A DNA stretch of 64,000 nt. Origin: Clostridia bacterium (GTDB taxonomy: Bacteria; Acidobacteriota; Terriglobia; Terriglobales; Acidobacteriaceae). The notes beneath the pieces are model-generated. The model searched no databases. It was not told the origin of the DNA and saw nothing but the letters and a program-made list of their open reading frames with translations. Shown one piece after another: positions 1 through 8,332 of this stretch (position 1 is its first letter; the number at the start of each line of letters is the position of its first letter). A program made the position numbers and the translations under genes. The DNA lies in NCBI GenBank assembly GCA_035561135.1, contig DATMYA010000052.1, positions 124,001-188,000 of the forward strand. Reading direction: 5' to 3'.

Positions 1-777
1 AGTCTTCGGTTCGCCGGTCTTTGGATCTGTAGTGCGCTCGTCGGTCAGCGTAATGAGCAGACCTTTGTTCAGGAAAGCCAACTCGCGCAGACGCTGCGCC
101 AGGGTGTCGAAGTTGTATTCCGTCGCGGTGAAGATTTCGTTGTCAGGGACGAAATGAACCTTGGTGCCGCGCCTCTTGGTCGGCCCGGTCCGCTTTAGCT
201 TCGTCTGCGGCTCGCCCTTGGAGTACGTTTGCTCCCACACGGATCCGTCGCGCCAGATCTCAAGTTCCAGCAAATGCGAGAGCGCATTGACGCAGCTCAC
301 GCCGACGCCATGCAGTCCGCCGGATACTTTGTACGTGGAGGAATCGAACTTGCCGCCTGCGTGCAACACGGTCATGACGACCTGCGCTGCGGGCACTCGT
401 TCCCCATCCATGTCCATCTCGTCCACGGGAATGCCGCGGCCGTTGTCGACGACGCTGATCGAGTTGTCGATGTGTATCGACACATCAATCTTGTCAGCGT
501 ACCCGGCGAGCGCCTCGTCAACGGAGTTGTCCACCACTTCGTACACGAGGTGGTGAAGGCCCAGGTCACCGGTCGAACCGATATACATGGCCGGACGTTT
601 GCGAACAGCCTCCATGCCGCCAAGCACTTTGATGGAATCGGCGTTGTAATCGCCGTTTCCGTCGGAAGCATTACCATTCTTTTCGTTTTTGCCGTTTTTC
701 AGTTCAGCTTCCACTTTGCCGTTCTTCTCTTTTTCCAAGGCGATTGCGGTACCTGACTGGGTTTCTTTGGGGGCCAT
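1..777 (-). CDS. gyrB: DNA gyrase subunit B, N-terminal part (runs off the window)
   Basis: Encodes the ATPase subunit of DNA gyrase, which with GyrA introduces negative supercoils. Only the first 259 codons are in the window; the frame is open to base 1. After a charged, Lys/Glu/Asn-rich N-terminal extension of about 45 residues comes the GHKL ATPase start: [18 protein letters not shown], then [16 protein letters not shown] (the Asn/Glu pair that binds Mg-ATP), [11 protein letters not shown] and [15 protein letters not shown] (ATP lid). The ATG at 777 has a GGAG a few bases upstream. It lies on the same strand as dnaA and dnaN, as in the classic origin cluster, but two unrelated genes intervene. 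ParE would have a similar N-terminus; position next to dnaA/dnaN favours GyrB. Confidence 0.95.
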   Translation of the reverse strand, partial: MAPKETQSGTAIALEKEKNGKVEAELKNGKNEKNGNASDGNGDYNADSIKVLGGMEAVRKRPAMYIGSTGDLGLHHLVYEVVDNSVDEALAGYADKIDVSIHIDNSISVVDNGRGIPVDEMDMDGERVPAAQVVMTVLHAGGKFDSSTYKVSGGLHGVGVSCVNALSHLLELEIWRDGSVWEQTYSKGEPQTKLKRTGPTKRRGTKVHFVPDNEIFTATEYNFDTLAQRLRELAFLNKGLLITLTDERTTDPKTGEPKT

Positions 778-914
778 CCTGCTCCGTTCGTAAGACGACG
801 CGACCGCGAATGCGTTGCCGCGTGCCGTCGCGTTGTAAAGACCTTTGCCCCGCGCAAACCGCGTAGACGAAAGGCATATATCGAGCGCGAGAAGAGCCTG
901 GAACGACTCGCCGC

Positions 915-947
915 AAGTGACTTCAACCACTTGAAATTCAGTCACTT
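915..947. repeat. hairpin in the gyrB leader
   Basis: AAGTGACT at 915-922 is repeated inverted as AGTCACTT at 940-947, with a nested TCAA/TTGA pair inside. It would lie in the 5' leader of gyrB mRNA, between the proposed promoter and the start codon. It has no adjoining T-run, so it is not an obvious terminator. A role in gyrB control is only a guess. Confidence 0.4.
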
Positions 948-969
948 AGTTGCTACTCGAGTTGTTATG

Positions 970-999
970 ATTTTAACACAGGTGAGCCGCTTCCGGCAG
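970..999 (-). promoter_or_regulatory. possible gyrB promoter
   Basis: On the minus strand CTGCCG (999-994) and TAAAAT (975-970) are 18 bases apart and resemble -35 and -10 boxes of a housekeeping sigma factor. They lie about 190 bases upstream of the gyrB start. The -10 matches the consensus at five of six positions, the -35 more weakly. Confidence 0.35.
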
Positions 1000-1179
1000 C
1001 CCCTAAGATCTATTTAAATGCACGCCGCTCAATAACATACACAGACCCAGCAAGATCCCTTTATGGAGGGTCGGCAGAGCGTCTCAATCGAAACTCCAAG
1101 CCTGCTTCGACCTCTGATATCGGCTCGCTACAAGGTCCTGAGTTCCTGAATCCGCGTCATCCGGGCCGAGTCACGTTGC

Positions 1180-2985
1180 CTACTTGATCGTTACGTAGAT
1201 CGTTTGCTTGAAGGTAAGCCCGGAACTGTCTTTTGCTTGCACGGTCACTCTGCGGGTACCAACAGCCATACTAAGATTGGTATCGAGCGACGACGCATAT
1301 ACCTGGTACTTCTTTACGCCATCAACGTAAACCTGTAAATAGCTGATGGAGTTTGTCGAGCGCGCCGCGGCGGCGATGTGTACCGGGTTAGAGATTGCAG
1401 CGTTATTAGCCGGCGTGCAGATGTTCACGGAGGACGCCGTGCTCGCCGTGCAGGTTGTTGTTGACGATCCGGCATTGACGTAAATCGTTCTCTTGAATAT
1501 CACCCCTGCGTCGTCCTTCGCCTGCACCGTGAGTTTCCGCGTGCCGCTGGCCATGGTGATGTTTGTGTCCAACATCGGACTGTACGCGGTGTACTGCTTC
1601 ACGCCATCGACGTACACCTGCACATAATCCACGCCCTTGGAAGACGTCGTTCCGGCAACAACACGAACAGGCGACGTGACGGTTGCATTATTCGCGGGCG
1701 TGCAGATGGTCACCGAAGGATCTGTCGTGCTCAACGGGCAGGGTGCGCTGGTCGAGGGCACCGGGTAGAAATCCGTCTGCTGTGAATACCCGGCGTTCAC
1801 TTTAACGCCGCTCCGGGTCTGGCTGACATAGCCAGACGCAGTCACGGTCACGTCATTCGAGTCAGGCAGCAGCGATTGCAACCGGAAGCGCCCAGAGGCG
1901 TCACTGGTGGCGGTTGTCGTTCCGGCGGTTACTGTTGCTCCGGCCACTGCAGTGCACGAACTTGTGCGGACTTTCCCTTCGATTGCGCCCGTGATCTGGG
2001 TGTTGCTGTCGTTCGTAAGCGGCAGAGAGAACTGGTACGCCGAAGTCGTCAGCCAGGAGTTCAGGTAGGGCGAATACGTTGTCACGTCCACGCGGTTCTG
2101 TGACGGATGGAAAGCGAGCAGTCGCAAGTAGCCTTGCCCGCCGCTCGGCCAGTTCTGGAAGTTCGTAAATATCTGGTTGACCACGTTGCCATTCACGCCG
2201 AGGTCCGTGCGATGCGCAGAACTTGTGGCGACGAGGTGCCCACTGACCGCCAGCATCGCGTTTCGCTTCTGGCTGAGGAACTTCAGCCACGACGACTGAG
2301 CATTGTTGCCCGTGGTACCGCTCATGTCATGGGTGTCGCACTTGTCGCCGCGAGTACCATCCGTGTACAGAAAGCTGTGCGTTACCAGCATGATCTTGGC
2401 GTCCGGGTTAGCGTCGATCACCGATGAGGCCCACGTGAGGATTGCATCGCGCGGATAATACTCCAGCGCCAGCACCATGTAGCGCTGCGTCCCGACTGTT
2501 AAGAACGTGTAGAAGTTCTCGTTGCTGCCGTTGTAGTTGCCGCCATACCACGAGTATCCCTGGTATCGCGACGGCCCAAAGTGCTGATTGAAGGCGATGG
2601 CGCTGCGCTTCGCGGGCTCTACTCCCTCATAATCGTGGTTGCCAATCGCCATCGCATAGGGCACCTTGCCGTCCAGGACGTTCACGGCTGCCTCCGCGTT
2701 ATCCCACTCGGTCGGCGAGCCGGGGTTATTGACCATGTCGCCTTCGCCAATCACGAACCTGATATTGCGCGCCTGCGCGTTATTCACGATCCATCGCGTC
2801 TGTTGCTTGAAAATCGCCGGATAGAACTGGGAGTAGTTCTGGGGATCAGGGATGAGCGCTACAGTGAAGTCCTGTTCAGTGGTTTGAGCCGCGGCAAGAG
2901 CCGTAATCGCGATCTCGAAGAGCAGAAGAATGAGGAGAAAACAGCCGTCCCGTCGGCCTCGAATCGTAGAAATGGAGTGCAACAT
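1180..2985 (-). CDS. secreted metallophosphoesterase with CarboxypepD_reg-like and Ig-like domains
   Basis: A 601-residue exported protein. An N-terminal hydrophobic signal segment (about residues 15-34) is followed by a calcineurin-like phosphoesterase domain (about 40-325) with the metal-binding series IPDPQNY, GEGDMVN, AIGNHDYEG, THSF and SGHLV. Then come a carboxypeptidase-regulatory-like beta-sandwich (about 335-410, GAIEGKV...GATVTAG) and two tandem Ig-like repeats, each starting with VxICTPANNA and containing QVYVDGVK and RxxTVQAKD. The substrate cannot be read from the sequence; a secreted phosphodiesterase or phosphatase is likely. The Ig repeats resemble those of the secreted protein at 33346-34293. 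The gene sits between mscL and gyrB, in the same direction, without evident operon linkage. Confidence 0.85.
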   Translation of the reverse strand: MLHSISTIRGRRDGCFLLILLLFEIAITALAAAQTTEQDFTVALIPDPQNYSQFYPAIFKQQTRWIVNNAQARNIRFVIGEGDMVNNPGSPTEWDNAEAAVNVLDGKVPYAMAIGNHDYEGVEPAKRSAIAFNQHFGPSRYQGYSWYGGNYNGSNENFYTFLTVGTQRYMVLALEYYPRDAILTWASSVIDANPDAKIMLVTHSFLYTDGTRGDKCDTHDMSGTTGNNAQSSWLKFLSQKRNAMLAVSGHLVATSSAHRTDLGVNGNVVNQIFTNFQNWPSGGQGYLRLLAFHPSQNRVDVTTYSPYLNSWLTTSAYQFSLPLTNDSNTQITGAIEGKVRTSSCTAVAGATVTAGTTTATSDASGRFRLQSLLPDSNDVTVTASGYVSQTRSGVKVNAGYSQQTDFYPVPSTSAPCPLSTTDPSVTICTPANNATVTSPVRVVAGTTSSKGVDYVQVYVDGVKQYTAYSPMLDTNITMASGTRKLTVQAKDDAGVIFKRTIYVNAGSSTTTCTASTASSVNICTPANNAAISNPVHIAAAARSTNSISYLQVYVDGVKKYQVYASSLDTNLSMAVGTRRVTVQAKDSSGLTFKQTIYVTIK

Positions 2986-3219
2986 ACTCTCGCCCCGCTC
3001 TCACGCCTCGCTGCACTCAGGATTCCAGCATCACCGTTCAACTCACGAATATCTACGCCAATAGTTACTAATCCATCAACTACTTACGGAATTGTTCCTC
3101 CCGAGACCTAACTTCGGCTCGATCGGCATTGAGCTTGCAGGCCATTATGCGGCACTCGCCTGCCACTCCGTTCCAGCCAAGTTCCACTTGCTTGAAACTA
3201 AAATCGCCCGAAACCGTTG

Positions 3220-3642
3220 TCAGACGCGGCTTTCCACGGAACGGCCCAGTTGAGCCGTACAGTACGCACAACGCGCAGCGCCGATCGGAATCTCACTCAG
3301 ACACTCGGGACACTTCATCGTCGTAGGCTCGGCAACAGGGGCGCGCTGGACGCGGCTTAACAACGCATTCACAGGGACAACCACGAAGAAGTACACCGCG
3401 CCAGCGACCAGCACGAACGACAACAGTGCGTTCACGAAGTTTCCGTACATGAACTTCGAGCTGTTCACCTCGAAGTAGAGAGCGGAGAAGTCGGGCTTGC
3501 CAACCAGAGCGGCGATCAACGGCGTGAGTAGATCCTTCGTGAAAGACGCAACGACAGCGCCAAACGCAGCGCCGACGACAACACCTACCGCAAGATCGAC
3601 AACATTACCGCGAAGTAAGAACTGGCGAAATCCTTTGAACAT
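3220..3642 (-). CDS. mscL: large-conductance mechanosensitive channel with C-terminal zinc ribbon
   Basis: Encodes an MscL-family channel that releases solutes on hypo-osmotic shock. The protein begins MFKGFRQFLLRGNVVDLAVG, the typical amphipathic N-terminus plus TM1 with the gating-pore AVGVVVGAAFG pattern; TM2 follows (about residues 75-100, FVNALLSFVLVAGAVYFFVV). The C-terminus is unusual: instead of the simple charged helix it ends in a four-cysteine module, CPECLSEIPIGAARCAYC. The ATG at 3642 is preferred over an in-frame ATG nine codons upstream because GGAGGGG lies just in front of it and homologues start there. At about 140 residues the length is normal for the family. Confidence 0.93.
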   Translation of the reverse strand: MFKGFRQFLLRGNVVDLAVGVVVGAAFGAVVASFTKDLLTPLIAALVGKPDFSALYFEVNSSKFMYGNFVNALLSFVLVAGAVYFFVVVPVNALLSRVQRAPVAEPTTMKCPECLSEIPIGAARCAYCTAQLGRSVESRV

Positions 3643-3740
3643 GGCACCCCTCCATAACGTTTGTGGCAATGTAGTCTCGTCAGAAACTCACGTCAAATGC
3701 GTAAAACCTTGCTGCTTCTGGTCTTCGATTAAAAAGTAAT

Positions 3741-3772
3741 TTCTCAAAACAAAAAGCACCCCGCAGGGTGCT
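3741..3772 (-). terminator. rho-independent terminator of dnaN
   Basis: Stem AGCACCC (3755-3761) / GGGTGCT (3766-3772) with a four-base loop. On the minus strand it is followed by a T-rich tract (complement of 3741-3754). It lies 19 bases beyond the dnaN stop codon and in front of mscL. Confidence 0.85.
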
Positions 3773-3791
3773 CTTGCCCGAAACCAACTAC

Positions 3792-4907
3792 TCAGATCCT
3801 CATCGGCATGACGACGTACCTGTACTTGAACTCGTCCGCTGCGTCCTCCGGGCGCAGTTGACCGGCTGACTGAGCATCCTTGAATTCCAGGCGAACCTCG
3901 TTACCGTCGGCGGCCTTAAGGAAATCAATGAGGTATTGCGAGTTGAAGCCGATCGTCATCTGATCGCCTTCGTAGGCCGTCTCAATCGAATCTTCCGACT
4001 CCCCCGTCTCCGTCGAAGAAGAAGAGAGTTTCAATTCGTTCTTGTCCAGGCGGAACCGAATCGCACCCGACCGCTCGTCCGCGAACTGCGCCACGCGCTG
4101 AATAGCCGAGCTGAGTTCATCGCAACGGATGATGATGAACTTCGTGTTCTCCTTCGGCAGAACGGCTTCGTAATTCGGGAACTGGCCCGTCAGTTGACGC
4201 GAGGTCAGCAGGCGTCCGCCGATGCGGAAGAACAGGGTGGATTCGTCTTTCGCAAATTCAATGTGCTCGAAGTCGACGTTCCCCAGGAGCGACGACAGTT
4301 CAGCCATCGCTTTCTTTGGCACGAGAGTCTTCAGTTCGCCAGATACTTCGAATTGCGTGTTCGGCCGCTCTATATGCGCCAGACGATGACCATCGGTCGC
4401 GACCATCGTGATCGACTCCGGCTTCAACACCATCAGAGCGCCATTCAGTGTGTAGCGCGACTCTTCATTGGAAATCGCAAAGATCGTCTTTCCGATCATC
4501 TTCCGCAACGCTTCGGCGGGAACCTTCACCACGCCGGCAGCGGGGAACATGGGCAGACTTGGAAAGTTCGACCGCGCCATGCCTACCATCTTGGTATTCG
4601 AGCGCCCCGAACGAATATTCACCCAGTGGTTCTCAAGCAACTTGATGGAGATTTCGCCATCGGGCAGCAGCTTCACGTAATCGTAAAGTTTGCGTGCCGG
4701 GATGGTGCAGGAACCTTCCTTCTTTACCTTAGCCGGGCAAGACGTGCGCAGGCTTAGGTCAAGGTCTGTCGCCGTGATGGACAGCTTGTCTCCCGCCGCT
4801 TCGAAAAGGAAGTTCGACAGGATGGGAATCGTCGTTTTGCGTTCTACGACGCCCTGCGTTGCAGTGAGTTCTCTCAGCAGATCGAACTTGCTGACTGTGA
4901 TCTCCAT
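3792..4907 (-). CDS. dnaN: DNA polymerase III beta subunit (sliding clamp)
   Basis: Encodes the ring-shaped clamp that tethers DNA polymerase III to DNA. The 371-residue product has the three clamp domains: N-terminal FDLLRELTATQGVVERKTTIPILSN, central PKKAMAELSSLLGN and SRQLTGQFPNYEAVLP, and the C-terminal FNSQYLIDFLKA...VVMPMRI ending that forms the partner-binding pocket. The ATG at 4907 (MEITVSKFDLL) is chosen over upstream in-frame ATGs because AGGGGA precedes it and homologues begin here. It follows dnaA on the same strand after 377 bases, so probably has its own promoter, and ends at a strong terminator. Confidence 0.96.
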   Translation of the reverse strand: MEITVSKFDLLRELTATQGVVERKTTIPILSNFLFEAAGDKLSITATDLDLSLRTSCPAKVKKEGSCTIPARKLYDYVKLLPDGEISIKLLENHWVNIRSGRSNTKMVGMARSNFPSLPMFPAAGVVKVPAEALRKMIGKTIFAISNEESRYTLNGALMVLKPESITMVATDGHRLAHIERPNTQFEVSGELKTLVPKKAMAELSSLLGNVDFEHIEFAKDESTLFFRIGGRLLTSRQLTGQFPNYEAVLPKENTKFIIIRCDELSSAIQRVAQFADERSGAIRFRLDKNELKLSSSSTETGESEDSIETAYEGDQMTIGFNSQYLIDFLKAADGNEVRLEFKDAQSAGQLRPEDAADEFKYRYVVMPMRI

Positions 4908-5284
4908 AGCCGTCCCCTGCGCAATGCCTGCTTCAGCTGCCATATTCACCTGTATTGGCTCTTGGCCATTCGTAGTTACGTACGGCCAGAGCCTGCAGAA
5001 CTAGGGTCCCTATTCTGCTCTGTCTTATATCAAATGAAAAACAATCAATACCAGTAGTAACAGTAGGCGCTCTGGAAAAGTGGAAAACGGCGTTGAAACC
5101 CCAATTCCACTGCTCCCTCCCCTGATTCTACCGCTGCAAATCTACCCGGCACCGCCGGCCGGCCGGTGCAAGATTTTGGGGCGTTCTTCCCGAACCCGAT
5201 TTCTTCCACCGCTTGCACAAGCTTCCCACAAGCTGTTTCAAGAAAACCCGTCACAGCAGTGGAAATCGAAACGCAAACCGCGTT
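4908..5284. other. dnaA-dnaN intergenic stretch
   Basis: 377 bases without a convincing gene. It must carry the dnaN promoter; AT-rich sequence around 5020-5060 (minus strand ...TTGATATAAGAC...) is a candidate but I could not place a good -35 box. A GC-rich imperfect palindrome (GCACCG...CGGTGC, near 5150-5170) has no T-run. No perfect DnaA box was seen; one related sequence (AGTGGAAAA) lies near 5083. Confidence 0.4.
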
Positions 5285-6679
5285 CTAGCTGCTCAAAGTC
5301 TCAGTCAACTTGTTCAGAAGCCTGTTCAAATCTTTATCGCTCTTCCGCGCCTCTTCGATCTTATCGACCGAGTGCAGAACCGTCGTGTGGTGCTTCCCGC
5401 CGAATTGCCGTCCAATCTCAGGCAGCGACGCTTCCGTCAGATGTTTGGACAGGAACATCGCGATCTGTCGAGGATAAACAATGGAGCGCGAGTTGTTCTT
5501 AGCCTTGATCTCATTCGAGCGAAGCCCGAACTGTTCCGCCACGGCCTTCTGGATCGCTTCGATCGATACCTTACGGGTCTGCTGATCGATGAACTGCTTC
5601 AGGCACTGTTGCGCCGTAGACAGGCTGATGTCGGCGCCAGTCAGCGAAGCGTAGGCAACCAGGCGAATGAGCGCACCTTCCAGTTCGCGCACGTTGCTGC
5701 GGATGTTGGAGGCGATAAAGAGAGCAACGTCGGTCGGCAACGCCACGTGTTCGTTGTCGGCTTTCTTTTGCAGGATAGCGACCTTCGTCTCCAGGTCCGG
5801 CGGCTGAATGTCGGCGATCAAGCCCCACTCGAAGCGGCTGCGCAGGCGGTCTTCCATCTCCGCGAGCTCCTTAGGCGGACGATCGCTGGCGATTACGATC
5901 TGCTTCATCGACTCATGCAGAGCATTGAACGTATGGAAGAACTCTTCCTGAGTGCGTTCCTTCTGGGCGAGGAACTGGATGTCATCGATCAGCAGCACGT
6001 CCACGGTCCGGAAGCGGTCACGGAAGCTCGTCATGCGGTCGTACTTGATCGAATTGATCATCTCGTTCGTAAACTTTTCGCTGGAGACGTAGCAGATCGC
6101 AGCCTCGGGGTGATGCTTCTTCACCTCATGGCCGATGGCCTGCATCAGGTGCGTCTTGCCCATTCCAACCCCGCCGTAGAGGAACAGTGGGTTGTACGCC
6201 TTCGAAGGCCGCTCGGCAACGGCGCGTGCCGCTGCGTGAGCGAACTGGTTTCCGCTGCCAATGACAAAGGCGTCGAACGTGTAACGGATGTTTAGCTGTG
6301 CCGCGCCGTCCCAATCGAAGCGCGACTGCGAAGCGCGGGCGCCGCCGTTGGCCGGAGTCGCCGAAACCGAAGCTGAACCGAACCCGCCATCATGCCGCAC
6401 GGGAGTGTTCGCCGGGTTCTCTTCCGCCGTGACGAACTGAACATCGTCATATTCCAGTCCAAGGTTTTCAATGGCTTCCTGGATGAGGTCGGCGTATTTC
6501 TCCCCGACGTGGCAGAACTCGGAGGTGGGAACGCGAATGAACAGCACGGCACCTTGCGAGTGGCTGAAGCGAGTCGGCTTCAACCAAGTGTCGTAGGAAT
6601 GGCGATTGATCTTTTTTTCCAGCGCATCAAGAATGCGCACCCACGGATTCGCGGAAGCAGTTGCAATAGAAGCGGACAT
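5285..6679 (-). CDS. dnaA: chromosomal replication initiator protein DnaA
   Basis: Encodes the AAA+ initiator that binds DnaA boxes at the origin and opens DNA. All four domains are visible: domain I (WVRILDALEKKINRHSYDTWLKP), a variable Gly/Ala/Ser-rich domain II (about residues 90-125), the ATPase domain with Walker A GGVGMGKTH (about 169-177), Walker B LLIDDIQFL and the arginine finger region DRLRSRFEWGL, and domain IV with the DNA-binding signature GRQFGGKHHTTVLHS. The ATG at 6679 is used; a GTG 11 codons upstream (6712) is also possible, and neither has a strong Shine-Dalgarno sequence. It is divergent from rpmH across the putative origin. Confidence 0.97.
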   Translation of the reverse strand: MSASIATASANPWVRILDALEKKINRHSYDTWLKPTRFSHSQGAVLFIRVPTSEFCHVGEKYADLIQEAIENLGLEYDDVQFVTAEENPANTPVRHDGGFGSASVSATPANGGARASQSRFDWDGAAQLNIRYTFDAFVIGSGNQFAHAAARAVAERPSKAYNPLFLYGGVGMGKTHLMQAIGHEVKKHHPEAAICYVSSEKFTNEMINSIKYDRMTSFRDRFRTVDVLLIDDIQFLAQKERTQEEFFHTFNALHESMKQIVIASDRPPKELAEMEDRLRSRFEWGLIADIQPPDLETKVAILQKKADNEHVALPTDVALFIASNIRSNVRELEGALIRLVAYASLTGADISLSTAQQCLKQFIDQQTRKVSIEAIQKAVAEQFGLRSNEIKAKNNSRSIVYPRQIAMFLSKHLTEASLPEIGRQFGGKHHTTVLHSVDKIEEARKSDKDLNRLLNKLTETLSS

Positions 6680-6941
6680 GACCAACCATGTTTGGCCCCC
6701 GGGAAAGCACACGGCGACCAGAATCTTTCATAAGAAAAACTGTACCGAGCGTGTGGAAAAGCATTGCATTTCCACAGACGGCAAACTTTCAACTCAATGA
6801 ATCGAGCGCCGATGCGGCACCATTGGAGCTATGCACTGAAACTTGGGCAACTTATATTTATGCGACTTCAGGGATACTAGCACGAAAAATTCACGCTCGG
6901 GGAAGAGTAGAGAATAAGAAAAAGGCCGCATGGAATCAGCG

Positions 6942-6970
6942 CTTTTACGCATCTATCCCCCTGCTGTCAA
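6942..6970 (-). promoter_or_regulatory. possible dnaA promoter
   Basis: Minus strand TTGACA (6970-6965, perfect -35) followed after 17 bases by TAAAAG (6947-6942, four of six -10 positions). It would give a leader of about 260 bases for dnaA, containing the two DnaA-box-like sites, which would allow autoregulation by DnaA. The layout is read directly; function is inferred. Confidence 0.45.
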
Positions 6971-7198
6971 GTGGCGAATTGTTAACTGCAACGCGAGTTG
7001 TGCAACAAACGACGGACACAAAAATCGGGACCGAGGCTTTCTCGACAAAACGCAACTTTGAAAGTCCGGCCGGCGACACGGGAGCCCTACATCTGCACAA
7101 AACTTTATCTCGGTCATCCGGAGGTCACGCCGTTGCACGTGGTTTCGACTTTTCAGCCGATTGTAGGCCGCTAAGGCTTGCCGTCGCGAGCGCCTGCA

Positions 7199-7227
7199 TT
7201 GCCGCATCTGCTGAGTTCGTTTATACT
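7199..7227 (+). promoter_or_regulatory. promoter of the rpmH-rnpA cluster
   Basis: TTGCCG (7199-7204), a 17-base spacer, and TATACT (7222-7227) match the housekeeping -35/-10 pattern. It lies about 50 bases upstream of the rpmH start, whose Shine-Dalgarno AGGAG is at 7259-7263. Confidence 0.65.
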
Positions 7228-7275
7228 TTTCGTTTGCTCAGACATTATTTTCACAGTTAGGAGCGCAGTTCTCGA

Positions 7276-7434
7276 ATGCCAAAGCGCACATTCCAACCGA
7301 ACCGTCGTCACCGCTCGAAGACGCACGGATTCCGCACTCGTATGAAGACCAAGAGCGGACAGGCCGTACTCTCGCGTCGTCGCGCCAAGGGCCGCAAGCG
7401 CGTGTCCGTCAGCGCTGGTTTCCGCGATAAGTAA
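7276..7434 (+). CDS. rpmH: 50S ribosomal protein L34
   Basis: A 52-residue basic protein beginning [20 protein letters not shown] and ending SAGFRDK, with the conserved FRTRM...[15 protein letters not shown] core of L34. L34 is a small component of the large ribosomal subunit. AGGAG at 7259-7263 lies 12 bases before the ATG. It is the first gene of the conserved rpmH-rnpA-yidD-yidC-jag-mnmE series and diverges from dnaA. The family usually has 44-52 residues, so it is complete. Confidence 0.97.
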   Translation: MPKRTFQPNRRHRSKTHGFRTRMKTKSGQAVLSRRRAKGRKRVSVSAGFRDK

Positions 7435-7542
7435 ACGCTACCACTTCAAAGAGGCTGATCTGGCGTCTGTTATGCGATTAGGCTCGAGTCTTGGCGCCGG
7501 AAGGGCGCCGGCAACGGTCAGCGTCGCTGGATCGGATAAGCC

Positions 7543-8001
7543 GTGAGCGGCACTCCAAAGCTCAAGTTTCCGAAGTCGGCGCACCTGCTCAAGCATGCTG
7601 ATTTCAAAAGCGTGTATGAAAAGGGAAAGCGTCATTTTTCGGCGAATCTGACTGTCTTTTATCTTTGTCGCGATTCTTCCGCGACGGACGCCATGGGACC
7701 GCAGTTCACCGCGCCACCTCGTGGCGCCGTACGTATTGGGTTTACCGTGGGGCGAGTTTTAGGGGGCGCCGTCGTTCGCAATCGCATTCGTCGCCGCACC
7801 CGTGAAGTCGTGCGCCAACACTTTTCCATGCTGCACGGCGGAGTGTCTGTCGATGTCGTCATACATCCCAAGAAATCGGTGATGACGCTCGATCACGGTA
7901 TTTTGACCGAAGAGATCGTGCGCGCTTTCACCGTCATACGCCAGCGCACGCAGGGCGAACGCAATTCGAAAGCGGCGCAAGAAGGAACCAGGTCGGCATG
8001 A
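7543..8001 (+). CDS. rnpA: ribonuclease P protein component
   Basis: Encodes the protein subunit of RNase P, which helps the catalytic RNA remove 5' leaders from tRNA precursors. The 152-residue product starts at a GTG and shows [22 protein letters not shown] and the diagnostic RNA-binding segment [23 protein letters not shown] with the RNR motif. A proline/alanine loop (about residues 46-60) is longer than in many homologues. Its last four bases overlap the ATG of yidD (ATGA), so the two are translationally coupled. Confidence 0.94.
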   Translation: MSGTPKLKFPKSAHLLKHADFKSVYEKGKRHFSANLTVFYLCRDSSATDAMGPQFTAPPRGAVRIGFTVGRVLGGAVVRNRIRRRTREVVRQHFSMLHGGVSVDVVIHPKKSVMTLDHGILTEEIVRAFTVIRQRTQGERNSKAAQEGTRSA

Positions 8002-8285
8002 AGTCGTTGCTCATTGGCGCACTCGGCGGATACAAGCGGCTGATATCGCCCATGCTGCCTCATGCCTGCCGGTTTGTGCCCACATGCTCGGAATATGCCA
8101 TAGAGGCCGTCGATCGCCATGGCGCGCTGCGCGGCGCCGGTCTAGCTTTTTGGCGTCTGCTGCGTTGCAATCCGTTCGGCCGCAGCGGGTTCGATCCTGT
8201 CCCTGGTACTTCGGCCCCTTTGCACCATATCGACATCGATGTAACGGACGGGGCGCTCAGGCACTCTTGTCCTACTTCCAAGTGA
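7998..8285 (+). CDS. yidD: membrane protein insertion efficiency factor YidD
   Basis: A 95-residue protein of the YidD (DUF37/haemolytic) family. It contains the family pattern [27 protein letters not shown], with the conserved cysteines of RFxPTCSEY, and [17 protein letters not shown]. YidD is a membrane-associated accessory to YidC-dependent insertion. The start overlaps the rnpA stop, and yidC follows after 47 bases, the usual order. Confidence 0.95.
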   Translation: MKSLLIGALGGYKRLISPMLPHACRFVPTCSEYAIEAVDRHGALRGAGLAFWRLLRCNPFGRSGFDPVPGTSAPLHHIDIDVTDGALRHSCPTSK

Positions 8286-8332
8286 TCACCGCTGGGCGGT
8301 CAACGCCGGCGATTTCGGATCGGTAAAAAGCT

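Larger units (their letters stand above)
778..1179. other. gene-free stretch between gyrB and phosphoesterase gene
   Basis: About 400 bases without a convincing coding frame. It holds the likely gyrB promoter (around 970-999) and a hairpin (915-947), both described separately. The part from 1000 to 1179 shows no recognisable gene, repeat or strong terminator. Confidence 0.5.
6680..7275. other. oriC: putative chromosomal origin of replication (oriC)
   Basis: A 596-base gene-free stretch between divergent dnaA and rpmH, AT-richer than its surroundings. It contains two DnaA-box-like 9-mers in inverted orientation: TGTGGAAAA at 6752-6760 (complement TTTTCCACA) and ATTTCCACA at 6768-6776. AT-rich tracts lie at 6850-6870 and 6890-6930. 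Genes on the left run leftward and genes on the right rightward, as expected for an origin. Only two box-like sites were found by eye, fewer than in many origins, so the exact initiation site is uncertain. Confidence 0.6.

Noticed and set aside
229..756. Open frame opposite gyrB
   Set aside because: It is a shadow of a strongly conserved gene; GC-rich codon bias keeps antisense frames open throughout this window.
5150..5172. GC-rich palindrome after dnaA as terminator
   Set aside because: Only six outer pairs match well and there is no T-run on the minus strand.
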